Source: JAXHMB01 sp034521755 (lineage in GTDB: Bacteria > Bacteroidota > Rhodothermia > Balneolales > Balneolaceae). From it: a stretch of 64,000 nt of DNA. The translations under genes and the position numbers were made by a program. Location of the stretch: the NCBI GenBank assembly GCA_034521755.1, contig JAXHMB010000003.1:372001-436000 (forward strand). The letters run 5' to 3'. The notes beneath the pieces are model-generated. The model had not been told where the DNA came from and searched no databases. It was given only the letters and a program-made list of their open reading frames with translations. How positions within the stretch are numbered: the stretch's first letter is position 1; every line of letters starts with the position of its first letter. Below, piece after piece: positions 9,185-18,480 of the stretch.

Positions 9185-11310
9185 CCGGCTTCTTCGAGTT
9201 CACTCGTTTGCTTTACTACCTGTTCTTGTTTTTCATAAGGAACCGGAGCATACTTGGCAAAAGAGCGGGTATAACTGGCACTACCCTGCGTCATAGACTT
9301 AAGTTTGGTAGCATAATGATCCAGCTCTTCGAGAGGAACCTGGGCCTTAATCTTTTGAATGGACCCTTCCGCATCCATGCCCTGAATTTGTCCGCGCCGC
9401 GTACTGATATCACTCATCACATCGCCCATATATTCTGCAGGAACGGTCACTTCAATATCATACACAGGCTCCATTAACTTGGGTCCGGCTTGCATAAAAC
9501 CGTCTTTAAAAGCCATGAGTGCTGCTGTTTTAAAGGCCGCCTCATTTGAATCTACGGAGTGCATAGAACCGTCATACACTGAAATACGAATATCACGAAC
9601 CCGACAGTTACTCATAGGTCCATTTTCCATCTTTTCCATGATACCTTTTAAGATGGCGGGCATAAAACGATTGTCAATAACTCCACCCACTATACAATTC
9701 TGAAAGATAAGCTTGCCGCCCCAATCAAGTTCTATTTCTTCCACATCACGGACTTTCATATCTGTCAACTCAGGCATATTATCCCGCAGCGGTTCCATCA
9801 GCATATACACTTCAGCAAACTGCCCCGCACCACCTGACTGTTTTTTATGCTTATAGTGTGTCTTAACATCTTTCGTAATAGTTTCTCGGTAAGGAATGCG
9901 AGGCTGAATAAATTCAAAATCCAGCTTAAATCTATTTTTTAATTCATACTTAATTACTGCCAGGTGTTCTTCCCCTTGCCCATGGATAATAATCTGCTGT
10001 AACTCCTGGCTGTGCTCAACCTGCATAGACGGATCCTCTCTCTGCAGCTGGTGTAGAGCATTCCCCAGTTTATCTTCATCGCCTTCTGTTTTAAGCTTGA
10101 TAGCTGTACGTATTACCGGCTCGGGAAAATGAATCGGCTCCAAAGCGATATGGTGTCCTTTTTCATGCAGCGTATCATTCACCCCGGTATCCTTAATCTT
10201 AACTGCTGCGCCAATATCACCCGTTTTCAATTCATTAATCTCAACCCGCTTTTCACCGTTTGTTAAGTACAAACCCGACAGTCGTACACTATTATCCGTC
10301 GAACTATTTATCAGGTCCAGTCCTGGTTTTACCGAGCCGCCATAAACTTTAAAATAAAGAAGATCGCCTACATGAGATTCTGCACTGTTTTTAAACATAA
10401 ACATTACCGGCTTGCCATCTTCTTTAAGCACAAACTCTTCCCCTTCCGTTGATTTTGGAGGGTTGGCTTCCAAGGGGTTTGGTGACACATTTCCAAGAAA
10501 CCCCATCACTCGGCCGGTGCCCATATTGCGTTCGGCACAACAGCAAAATAAGGGATAGATATCCTGATTAAGCAATGATTTCTGCAGGCCTTCGCTCATC
10601 TGGCTTTCAGTTAGCTCACCCTGTTCCAGGTATAAGTCTAAAAGCGTTTCATCGTTTTCTGCTACCGCTTCTACCAATTCATTATGAAGTAGGTCAGCCT
10701 GTGCTTTTTGAGAGTCCGGGATGGGCAGTTTGTCCGGCTTGCCACCATCTTCGGGGAATTCATACATAGTCATTTTTAAGACATCAATAATAGCGTGGAA
10801 GTCTTCACCCTCGCTGAATGGATACTGCACCACTACTACACCACGTCCAAATCGCTCTTTTGCCATATCAACTGTTTTCTGAAAATCAGCCTGAGCTGAA
10901 TCCGGCTTATTGACTATAAAAAGCGATGGAATACGATAGTTCTGAGTGTATTTCCAAAGAGCTTCAGTACCTACTTCTACCCCATATTCTGCGTTCAGTG
11001 TAAAAATAGCGGTATCTGCAACCCGAAGTGCACCTACAACTTCGCCCACATAATCACCCGTGCCCGGAGTATCAATCAGGTTAATCTTGCTGCCTCTCCA
11101 GTCCAGATTCAAAAATGATGAAAAAACAGATTTCTCTTTATCCTTTTCAATCTCGTGGTAATCCGACATGGTATTTTTCTCTTGAATAGTACCCCGACGC
11201 CTGATTGACCCTGATTCAAAAAGCATGGTTTCGGCAAGGGTAGTTTTACCTGATCCACTGTGTCCCAGCAATACCACATTTCTAATCCTTGATGATGGGT
11301 AAACTTTCAT
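9181..11310 (-). CDS. Elongation factor G-like GTPase (FusA2 type)
   Basis: A 709-residue translational GTPase with the domain order of EF-G but the divergent G1 loop LLGHSGSGKTTLAE in place of the AHVDHGKTT form, G3 DTPGTGDY and G4 NKPD. This is the pattern of the EF-G-like subfamily found beside true EF-G in many phyla, whose precise role is unclear. Domain IV motifs such as QPRIPYRETI and GGAGQFAEV are present. It stands alone with its own upstream region (11311-11464) shared with the divergent asparaginase gene. It should not be taken as the housekeeping fusA. Confidence 0.9.
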   Translation of the reverse strand: MKVYPSSRIRNVVLLGHSGSGKTTLAETMLFESGSIRRRGTIQEKNTMSDYHEIEKDKEKSVFSSFLNLDWRGSKINLIDTPGTGDYVGEVVGALRVADTAIFTLNAEYGVEVGTEALWKYTQNYRIPSLFIVNKPDSAQADFQKTVDMAKERFGRGVVVVQYPFSEGEDFHAIIDVLKMTMYEFPEDGGKPDKLPIPDSQKAQADLLHNELVEAVAENDETLLDLYLEQGELTESQMSEGLQKSLLNQDIYPLFCCCAERNMGTGRVMGFLGNVSPNPLEANPPKSTEGEEFVLKEDGKPVMFMFKNSAESHVGDLLYFKVYGGSVKPGLDLINSSTDNSVRLSGLYLTNGEKRVEINELKTGDIGAAVKIKDTGVNDTLHEKGHHIALEPIHFPEPVIRTAIKLKTEGDEDKLGNALHQLQREDPSMQVEHSQELQQIIIHGQGEEHLAVIKYELKNRFKLDFEFIQPRIPYRETITKDVKTHYKHKKQSGGAGQFAEVYMLMEPLRDNMPELTDMKVRDVEEIELDWGGKLIFQNCIVGGVIDNRFMPAILKGIMEKMENGPMSNCRVRDIRISVYDGSMHSVDSNEAAFKTAALMAFKDGFMQAGPKLMEPVYDIEVTVPAEYMGDVMSDISTRRGQIQGMDAEGSIQKIKAQVPLEELDHYATKLKSMTQGSASYTRSFAKYAPVPYEKQEQVVKQTSELEEAG

Positions 11311-11464
11311 AACGACCTCCTATTTACGACGTGAACAAAAGTAACGAGCCAACGGTCCTATTAACAGTCAGCTGTTGATCAGTAAGTAATAGAAAAAAAA
11401 GATTTGAAGCCAAAATTTTTTATCATTGAGCAACTTTAAAAAGTAGAACACTGATCGCATTTAC

Positions 11465-12460
11465 ATGAAAAAGATATTGCTTATCCAAACCGGTGGAACT
11501 ATCGCCATGGATATTACCCATGGTAAACCCAGCCTGGATCCCTCAAAATGGGCAGAGGTTATCTATAAGGAGATACCTGAACTTTCCGAAATTGCTGAGA
11601 TTGAGATGGAACAGCTTTTCTTTGAAGACAGCTCTGATATCAATAGAAGGCATTGGGCAAAGCTGATCACTTTTATTGCTGAAAAGTATGAGGCCTATGA
11701 TGGGTTTGTAATTCTGCATGGCACCGACACCATGGCTTACACTGCTTCGGCGTTATCTTTTGGACTACAAAATTTAGACAAACCTGTTATTCTAACGGGG
11801 AGCCAGGTCCCTATGAGCAACATCAGAAGTGATGCGCGGCGCAACCTTGTAAACGCAGTAGAAATTGCCACCCTCCCGCTCAACGAAGTGGCCATTTGTT
11901 TCAATGATTTCGTTTTTCGGGGCAACAGGGCTACTAAAACAAGCATCGGTGATTTTGATGCTTTCGCTTCGCCTAATCATCCACCCCTTGCAGAAATTGG
12001 ACTCAATATTGAGCTCCATTACCAAAAAAATAATTCTGAACAATCTCTCAGTTTATATCCTGAGTTCAGCGATGAGGTCTTTCTGCTGAAGCTCTACCCA
12101 AATCTAAATCCAAAACTTTTGGAGAAGGCCGACCTGTTCTCAACGAAAGTATTAATTGTTGAAGCTTTTGGCAGCGGCAACTTTCCTCTCAAAGGAGAAC
12201 AGAGTCTCCTTCCCTTTTTCAAGAAGTGCATAAACAATGGCATGTTACTTATTATCACTTCACAGGCTGATTTTGATTCAGTAGATCTCAGCAAATATAA
12301 AAGCGGCAGACAAGCCCAGAAACTGGGAGCCCTCAGTGCAAAAGATATGACTACGGAAACTGCTCTCACTAAAATGATGCATTTACTTGCAAATTACAGC
12401 TCAATGGATGAGATTAAAGCACTGTTTCAACAAAATTTAGTCGGTGAACTGACGGAGTAA
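11465..12460 (+). CDS. ansA: Type I (cytoplasmic) L-asparaginase
   Basis: Hydrolyses asparagine to aspartate and ammonia. The 331 residues contain both catalytic-triad blocks: TGGTIAMD near the N-terminus (residues 9-16) and VILHGTDTMAYTASALSF around residue 90. There is no signal peptide, consistent with a type I enzyme. The downstream exonuclease gene starts 2 nt after the stop, so the pair is likely one transcript. AnsA and AnsB naming cannot be separated by more than the lack of a signal sequence. Confidence 0.9.
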   Translation: MKKILLIQTGGTIAMDITHGKPSLDPSKWAEVIYKEIPELSEIAEIEMEQLFFEDSSDINRRHWAKLITFIAEKYEAYDGFVILHGTDTMAYTASALSFGLQNLDKPVILTGSQVPMSNIRSDARRNLVNAVEIATLPLNEVAICFNDFVFRGNRATKTSIGDFDAFASPNHPPLAEIGLNIELHYQKNNSEQSLSLYPEFSDEVFLLKLYPNLNPKLLEKADLFSTKVLIVEAFGSGNFPLKGEQSLLPFFKKCINNGMLLIITSQADFDSVDLSKYKSGRQAQKLGALSAKDMTTETALTKMMHLLANYSSMDEIKALFQQNLVGELTE

Positions 12461-12462
12461 TT

Positions 12463-13170
12463 ATGTTTTTTGTATTTGATATTGAGACCATTCCTGATTT
12501 TGAATTTGTACGTTCGGTTCTTGACGAACCTGAAGATGATCAGGATGCTATGATGCTGCAGGCCAGTGAAGATCTTGCTCGCAATAAATCCGGATTTCTG
12601 CCTCCCATGTATCATCGTATGGTTTCCTGGGTGGGGCTGTGGATTGAAAATAACGGGGTGCCCAAAAAGAAGCATTCCTGGCATGGTGAAGATGAAGTAG
12701 AAGGCCTCAACCAGCTTTTTGATGCGCTAAGCACCTATAAAGACTTTGGATTGATTCACCATAATGGGCGCGGGTTTGACATCCCTGTCATCACCTATCG
12801 CGCCATGAAACACGGTCTGCAAATGCCGGTACGAATGAATGACTATGAAATACGCTACCGCTATGGCAAGCACAACGTAGACCTGGTTGATGAGTTCAGC
12901 AATTACGGTGCCAGCTCATGGCCCAAGCTCAAACACCTGGGACTGCTCATTGATATCCCTTTTAAACAAACCGGTGCCGGCAATGAAGTGCTGGAAATGT
13001 ATCAAAACGGTGAACTGGAGAAAATTGAGCACTACTGTTATGAAGATGTGATGGCCACCTATGTTATCTGGCTGCATCTAAAATATACGGTAGGTGATAT
13101 CTCCAAAGAGATCTTTGATAACCTTCAGGAACGAGCCATGGGCAAGCTGGAAGAAATTCAGGATAGTTAA
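12463..13170 (+). CDS. PolB-like 3'-5' exonuclease (RNase H fold, DEDD type)
   Basis: A 235-residue protein matching the predicted 3'-5' exonuclease family related to the proofreading domain of DNA polymerase B. Visible catalytic motifs are FVFDIETIPDF (Exo I, Asp and Glu), HHNGRGFDIPVI (Exo II Asp) and HYCYEDVMATY (Exo III region, Asp). It has no polymerase part. It is coupled to the asparaginase gene and converges with glgC across 3 nt. Its substrate is not known from the sequence. Confidence 0.85.
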   Translation: MFFVFDIETIPDFEFVRSVLDEPEDDQDAMMLQASEDLARNKSGFLPPMYHRMVSWVGLWIENNGVPKKKHSWHGEDEVEGLNQLFDALSTYKDFGLIHHNGRGFDIPVITYRAMKHGLQMPVRMNDYEIRYRYGKHNVDLVDEFSNYGASSWPKLKHLGLLIDIPFKQTGAGNEVLEMYQNGELEKIEHYCYEDVMATYVIWLHLKYTVGDISKEIFDNLQERAMGKLEEIQDS

Positions 13171-13173
13171 CAG

Positions 13174-14460
13174 TTAAATATGCTCACCATCTTCGATCAT
13201 TGAGTTTTTGGGGACAATCACAATACCATCCACTACATGATAAGAACCATAATCACCGTCTTCCAAGTGATCACCCCCGTTAATACGGACGTTATTACCA
13301 ATTTTGCAATTCTTATCAATGATGGCATTACTGATAAAACAGCCTTCTCCAATGCCCATTGCGGGCATTTCTGCCGTGCCGGCATCCAGCTCTTCCCTGG
13401 ATTGAAACACATCATTACCCATAATAATGGAATGCTCTACAGTTGTGCCTTTTCCAATACGCGAACGAATTCCAATGACCGAGCGCTCAATTCTGCTTGC
13501 TTCAATGAGGCAACCCTCTGCCAATACCGAGTGATCAAAAGTAGTACCCGAAAGTTTAGAGGCAGGAAGCAGCCGAGCCCGGGTATAAACAAACTGCTCA
13601 TTGTCATACAGATTGAAAGGCGGCAGATCATCCGTAAGACGCAAGTTTGCTTCAAAGAATGATTTTATGGTTCCGATATCAGTCCAGTAGCCGTCAAACT
13701 CATAGCTGCTTACCTTAAAATCAGCTGAGATGGCATGAGGAATCAACTCTTTGCCAAAATCTGTAGCATCGGGATTGTTATCAAAAAGCCGTGCCAGCGC
13801 CTCTTTCTTAAAAACATAAATCCCCATCGAAGCCAGGTAATCACGTCCTTCTTCACTGAGGTCGCGTGTTGTATCGGATTTCCATTCATCCAAGACATCA
13901 GGTGCAGGCTTCTCAATAAAACGTTTAATACCCCCATCAATCCCGGTCTGCATGATACCAAAATCAGGAGCTTGATCAGCTGTGACCGGGATATTGGAAA
14001 CCGTAAGGTCTGCCCCGCTCTTAATGTGCTTGTCTAGTATATCATGATAGTCCATTTGGTAAAGCTGGTCTCCGGATAGAATCAACACATGTTCGTGCTT
14101 GTGATTGGCCATATGATGCAGCGACTGGCGGACAGCATCAGCTGTGCCTTGATACCAATCCTTACTCTTTGGGGTCTGTTCGGCAGCCAGGATATCTACA
14201 AAACCACTGCTAAAGGCATCAAAGTTATAGGTGTTTTTTATATGCCGGTTGAGGGAAGCCGAATTGAATTGAGTCAGTACATAGATACGACGCAGGTCCG
14301 AGTTCAGGCAGTTAGAGATAGGAATATCTACCAGGCGATATTTTCCGGCAATAGGTACTGCAGGTTTAGAGCGTAATTTGGTAAGAGGGAAAAGTCGTGT
14401 TCCCTGTCCTCCACCCAGAATTACCGCAATAGTAGAATCTCGTATATCCATAATTGACAT
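13174..14460 (-). CDS. glgC: Glucose-1-phosphate adenylyltransferase
   Basis: Makes ADP-glucose from ATP and glucose-1-phosphate, the committed step of bacterial glycogen synthesis. The N-terminal nucleotidyltransferase domain has ILGGGQGTRLFPLTKLRSKP and the YRLVDIPISNCLNS block; the C-terminal part has left-handed beta-helix repeats. ATG at 14460 overlaps the glgA TGA by one base (TGATG); a GTG at 14463 and an ATG at 14451 are alternatives. About 428 residues, normal length. It follows glgA on the same strand, forming a two-gene glycogen operon. Confidence 0.95.
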   Translation of the reverse strand: MSIMDIRDSTIAVILGGGQGTRLFPLTKLRSKPAVPIAGKYRLVDIPISNCLNSDLRRIYVLTQFNSASLNRHIKNTYNFDAFSSGFVDILAAEQTPKSKDWYQGTADAVRQSLHHMANHKHEHVLILSGDQLYQMDYHDILDKHIKSGADLTVSNIPVTADQAPDFGIMQTGIDGGIKRFIEKPAPDVLDEWKSDTTRDLSEEGRDYLASMGIYVFKKEALARLFDNNPDATDFGKELIPHAISADFKVSSYEFDGYWTDIGTIKSFFEANLRLTDDLPPFNLYDNEQFVYTRARLLPASKLSGTTFDHSVLAEGCLIEASRIERSVIGIRSRIGKGTTVEHSIIMGNDVFQSREELDAGTAEMPAMGIGEGCFISNAIIDKNCKIGNNVRINGGDHLEDGDYGSYHVVDGIVIVPKNSMIEDGEHI

Positions 14461-15902
14461 CACTTTTTGTCCAATACTTCATTATACATTGAAATGTACT
14501 GCTTTGCAGAAGCATTCCACGAAAAATTCAATTCCATGATTCGTTTTCTTAACCGATCCATTCTTTTGCCGTTTTCATAAAGATTCAGGGCTCGTTCTAC
14601 CGCCTCAAACGCAGCTTCTACAGAAAATTCTTCAAAGACAAACCCATAGCCTCCTTCCTCATTGATATCAACTACTGTATCCTTAAGTCCCCCTACATTT
14701 CTTACAATGGGAATAGTTCCGTACCTCATAGAATACATTTGATTCAAACCACAGGGTTCGAACCGCGAGGGTATAACCATAAAGTCGCTACCGGCATAAA
14801 TGTGATGCGCCAGCTCTTCGTTATAGTCCAGAGTAGCGTCAAAAAATCCCACGTACTCTTCATTCATTTGATGAAAACGCTCATGGAGTGCAGGATCACC
14901 GGAGCCAAGCACGATAAAGTTGACTTCTTTTCCAACGGCAAAAAATTGTTTGAATACATCCGGCAGCAGATCTGCTCCTTTTTGATGTACCAATCGACCA
15001 ATAAACGAAACAGTGGGATATGCTGGATTCAGTTCAAACCGAGCACACAATTCTTTTTTATTTGCTGCCTTTCCATCTGTCCGAGTTTGTATAGAATAAT
15101 GATGATCTAAATAAGAATCCGTTTCGGGATTCCACACTTCAATATCAATGCCGTTGATAATACCCATAGATTTCTGCTTTTCACTTTGAAACAGCAATTC
15201 TAACCCGTTGCTGTTTTCAGCAAGCTCTTTCATATACGTCTCAGAAACAGTGGTTATCTGCCATGCACACTTGAGGCCGGCTGCAAGGCTATTAAGTTTT
15301 TCATTCCACTCCAGCAGTCCGGCTTTTTGCAGGTTGAAATCCGGCAGCAGTTGCCCCTTGGTAAAATCATATGTACCGTGATAATTCGCATTGTGGATGG
15401 TCAGGACCGTAGGAACTGCCTTTAGCTCATCATATTTAAAGCACTCAGTCATCATAAAAGGAATTAACGCTGTATGATGATCATGACAATGGACCAGGTC
15501 AGGTTTATCTTCCTTTGAGAGAATCCAATCCAGTACCGCTACCTGAAAACTGAGAAAGCGCTCCAGTTCATCCCAATAACCTGAACCGGTAAAAGGGTCA
15601 ACATAAATGCCCGGTCTCTCAAAAAAGTCAGGGATATTAACCACAAATAACGGGAAGCCCATCTCGTTGCCTTCTAACACCTGAATAGCATATCCAATTG
15701 TTTCTCTACCAATATTTGCTTCTCCCTCGAAGACAGTGGTAAAATTGTGAGCTTGAATCCAGTCAGTAGCATACTTAGGCATTATTACCGAAGCATGTAC
15801 TCCCTGACGATTTAGGTACTTGGGCAAAGCACCAACTACATCAGCCAGCCCACCCACTTTGGCAGCAGGAAAACACTCAGCACTTATGTGTAAAATATCC
15901 AT
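14460..15902 (-). CDS. glgA: Glycogen synthase (ADP-glucose type, GT5)
   Basis: Transfers glucose from ADP-glucose to growing alpha-1,4-glucan. The reading frame could begin at 15989, but MDILHISAECFPAAKVGGLA at 15902 is the family N-terminus with the KxGGL ADP-glucose loop, so the upstream 29 codons are excluded; they run into a repeat element. The C-terminal domain has PSRFEPCGLNQMYSMRYG with the catalytic Glu. The result is 480 residues, the usual GlgA length. It overlaps glgC by one base. No branching enzyme is in the window. Confidence 0.95.
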   Translation of the reverse strand: MDILHISAECFPAAKVGGLADVVGALPKYLNRQGVHASVIMPKYATDWIQAHNFTTVFEGEANIGRETIGYAIQVLEGNEMGFPLFVVNIPDFFERPGIYVDPFTGSGYWDELERFLSFQVAVLDWILSKEDKPDLVHCHDHHTALIPFMMTECFKYDELKAVPTVLTIHNANYHGTYDFTKGQLLPDFNLQKAGLLEWNEKLNSLAAGLKCAWQITTVSETYMKELAENSNGLELLFQSEKQKSMGIINGIDIEVWNPETDSYLDHHYSIQTRTDGKAANKKELCARFELNPAYPTVSFIGRLVHQKGADLLPDVFKQFFAVGKEVNFIVLGSGDPALHERFHQMNEEYVGFFDATLDYNEELAHHIYAGSDFMVIPSRFEPCGLNQMYSMRYGTIPIVRNVGGLKDTVVDINEEGGYGFVFEEFSVEAAFEAVERALNLYENGKRMDRLRKRIMELNFSWNASAKQYISMYNEVLDKK

Positions 15903-15981
15903 GTTAAAAGATACTGTAATTTTTACGGCCCACAATGTAACTAACAAAAATATAGCACGTAACGGTAATCCTTTTAGAGAC

Positions 15982-16167
15982 CTTTGCAAAACCTAACGGT
16001 CATCGCGTATGAAGTGTGAACCAAGACAAAAAGGCTGTCATTGCGAACGGAGCGAGTGTAATGAGCGAAGTGACGCAATCTCAGAGTAACAAGCACCCAA
16101 AGGGAGATTGCTTCGTCGCTGTGCTCCTCGCAATGACAAGCTCGATTTTTTGGGTTTTGCAAAACCC
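15982..16167. repeat. Interspersed palindromic repeat element (MITE/REP-like)
   Basis: About 186 bp of non-coding sequence bounded by CTTTGCAAAACC (15982-15993) and GGTTTTGCAAAACC (16153-16166). Inside are long inverted arms: the left arm begins TGTCATTGCGAACGGAGCGA (16036-16082), and the right arm ends CTCCTCGCAATGACA (16104-16138). The core (CATTGCGAGG...GCAATCTC) is a type of repeat seen between genes in many bacteria. A truncated, inverted copy of one end is at 34465-34500. Short frames here are chance. The element lies between the glgA start and an ABC transporter, within glgA's upstream region. Confidence 0.75.
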
Positions 16168-16267
16168 TATTTTATTAAGTGGAAGTAAGAAAACTTTAAA
16201 GTAAAAGTCTTTCTTTCTTCTTTTGAAAATGATATGTTCAGCAATTAATCGAAATCAAAGAGATGAT

Positions 16268-17189
16268 ATGCCAGTAATAGAAGTTAACGGGATCAACAAA
16301 TCGTTTGGGGAAACTCAGGCTGTCAACAACGTAAGCTTTGAAGTGCCCAAGGGGCGTATCTTTGGACTTGCTTGGGCCTAACGGAGCAGGTAAAACGACC
16401 GCCATTCGCATGATTAATCACATTCTCATTCCTGATTCCGGATCAATAACTATTAACGGTATTGAAGCCAGTCCTGAGACCCAGAAGATGGTTGGATATA
16501 TGCCCGAGGAGCGGGGCCTTTACAAGAAAATGAAAGTGGGCGAACAGCTTATGTATCTTTCTCAGCTGAAAGGATTAACTGCTGCCGAAGCAGATAAAGC
16601 TATAAAATATTGGCTTGATCGTTTTCAGGCCGCCGATTGGTACAACAAAGAAATTAATGAACTTTCCAAAGGAATGTCTCAGAAAGTGCAGTTCATTGCC
16701 ACTATCGCTCATGATCCCGACATCTACATTTTTGATGAGCCCTTCAGTGGACTTGATCCTATTAATAGTGAAATGCTCAAAGAGATTGTGATTGAACTGC
16801 GCGACAAAGATAAAACCATCTTGTTTTCCACTCACCGCATGGAACAGGTTGAACAGATGTGCGATGACATCTGTCTTTTCAACAATGGTAAAGCGGTATT
16901 GAAAGGTGATCTGAGAGAAATTAAGAAAAAGTTTGGGAAGAACACCATCAACATTGAGTTTCAGGGCGATCCCGGATTCCTGGACGATCTTGACGGTGTT
17001 CGCATTAACAACCGTTCTGCAAATTTTGCTGAAATCCGTGTGAAAGATGATCAGGATATGCAATCTATTTTGAAGCACGCGATGCAATCGACTGAAATCT
17101 ACAAGTTTGAACGTGTAGAACCATCACTGACCGAAATATTTATCTCCACTGTAGGAGAAGACAATATCAATCCTAAAGAGCTGGGCTAG
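16268..17189 (+). pseudogene. ABC transporter ATP-binding protein (NatA-like), frameshifted
   Basis: ATPase of an export-type ABC system paired with the permease that follows. The N-terminus from ATG 16268 reads MPVIEVNGINKSFGETQAVN and runs to GRIFGL, then ends in TAA just past 16380. Removing one base near 16370 joins it to LGPNGAGKTTAIRM, restoring the Walker A loop. The rest has the signature ELSKGMSQKVQF, Walker B DIYIFDEPFSGLDP and the H-loop FSTHRMEQ. Expected length is about 306 residues. Uncorrected, the frame containing Walker A has no proper start. The insertion may be an assembly error; the rest looks well conserved. Confidence 0.85.
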
Positions 17190-17194
17190 AAACT

Positions 17195-18478
17195 ATGTTT
17201 GATCTTCGAAAATTGTTCATCATTATTAAGCGAGAATACCTTACAAGGGTTCGCACCAAGGCATTTATTATTACCACGATTCTCATCCCTATCGGCTTGC
17301 TTGCCGTGCTTGCAGCTCCCGTTCTACTGCAACTTATGGAATCCGATACCGCCTATGAAATTGTAATTAAAGATGAAACCAACCAGGTTTATCCCCGTCT
17401 GGCGGAGATAGATTCTGTACGCTATGTAGAATCTCAGGGTCGGTCTATTGAAGAGTTGCGCACTGCTATTACCAAAAAAGAAATTGAGGGATATATTGTC
17501 ATAACTGAGGAAGGCATTACCTCGGGTGAAGAGTTTGAGCTTATCTATAGTGGAGGAGGAGGAATTTCTCTGGTCGGCGATATTACTGATGATATTCAAT
17601 CTGTTATTCGAGAGGTGCGTCTGGAACGGGCCCAAGCCTCCAAAGAGATTATGGCCATTTTAGAGACCAGGCCAAACCTGAAGACTCGAAAACTAACAGC
17701 TGAGGGTGAAGAAGAAGAATCTAACACCTTTGTGCTCTTTGCCTTTGGCTACGTAATGGCATTCATCATTTACGCCGCTATCTTTGGTTATGGAAGCTAT
17801 GTGATGCGCAGTGTCGTTGAAGAAAAAACCAATCGTATTGTAGAAATTGTAGTATCATCTGTTAAACCATTCGAGTTGCTACTTGGCAAAGTGCTGGGTA
17901 TAGGCGCACTTGGCGTTACCCAATTTGTGATATGGGTAATTGCCGGTGCCGGAATTATGGCCTTTATTGGTCCCCTGGCCGGCATGTTTATAGATCCTGC
18001 TTCTCTGGAAGCTGGTCAAACAGCAGCAGAAGCTTTTAACATACCTGACTTTTCAGCAATTGGTATTGATGTAGGTATTTACTTTATCCTATTCTTTTTG
18101 CTGGGTTATCTTATCTACAGTGCAATATTAGCTGCTGTAGGTTCTGCCGTTGATTCTGAAGCCGATACCCAACAGCTGATGATACCGGTTACTATCCCTG
18201 TTATCCTTGCTATCGTCATGCTCCCAAAGGTTGCCACCGATCCGGATTCTCTATTTTCAGTGATTAGCTCTATCATCCCGTTTTTTAGTCCCATATTGAT
18301 GATCGCCCGCATTCCGATCACCGATGTACCATTTTGGGAAATAGGCCTTTCTATTTTATTAATGATCGGAACCTTTCTTGGGTGCCTGGCATTGGCAGCC
18401 AAAATTTATAAGACCGGTATTTTGATGTATGGCAAAAAGGCGTCGTTCAAAGAAATTGCAAAATGGATCCGGCAGTAG
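17195..18478 (+). CDS. ABC transporter permease (NatB/ABC-2 type)
   Basis: Membrane subunit of the exporter whose ATPase ends 5 nt upstream. The 427 residues have one N-terminal membrane segment (about 27-47), a long extracytoplasmic loop (about 50-180) and five or six C-terminal helices, the ABC2_membrane_3 arrangement. The motif YVMRSVVEEKTNRIVEIVVS before the helix cluster is typical of NatB-like sodium or drug efflux permeases. Substrate cannot be deduced. It converges with the M1-like gene across 2 nt. Confidence 0.88.
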   Translation: MFDLRKLFIIIKREYLTRVRTKAFIITTILIPIGLLAVLAAPVLLQLMESDTAYEIVIKDETNQVYPRLAEIDSVRYVESQGRSIEELRTAITKKEIEGYIVITEEGITSGEEFELIYSGGGGISLVGDITDDIQSVIREVRLERAQASKEIMAILETRPNLKTRKLTAEGEEEESNTFVLFAFGYVMAFIIYAAIFGYGSYVMRSVVEEKTNRIVEIVVSSVKPFELLLGKVLGIGALGVTQFVIWVIAGAGIMAFIGPLAGMFIDPASLEAGQTAAEAFNIPDFSAIGIDVGIYFILFFLLGYLIYSAILAAVGSAVDSEADTQQLMIPVTIPVILAIVMLPKVATDPDSLFSVISSIIPFFSPILMIARIPITDVPFWEIGLSILLMIGTFLGCLALAAKIYKTGILMYGKKASFKEIAKWIRQ

Positions 18479-18480
18479 GT

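Noticed and set aside
15903..15989. Longer N-terminus for glycogen synthase
   Set aside because: The extra 29 codons run into the repeat element and precede the family's normal N-terminus at 15902.
15974..16204. Short ORFs on both strands between glgA and the ABC transporter as genes
   Set aside because: They lie inside a palindromic repeat, and the encoded peptides have no gene-like features.
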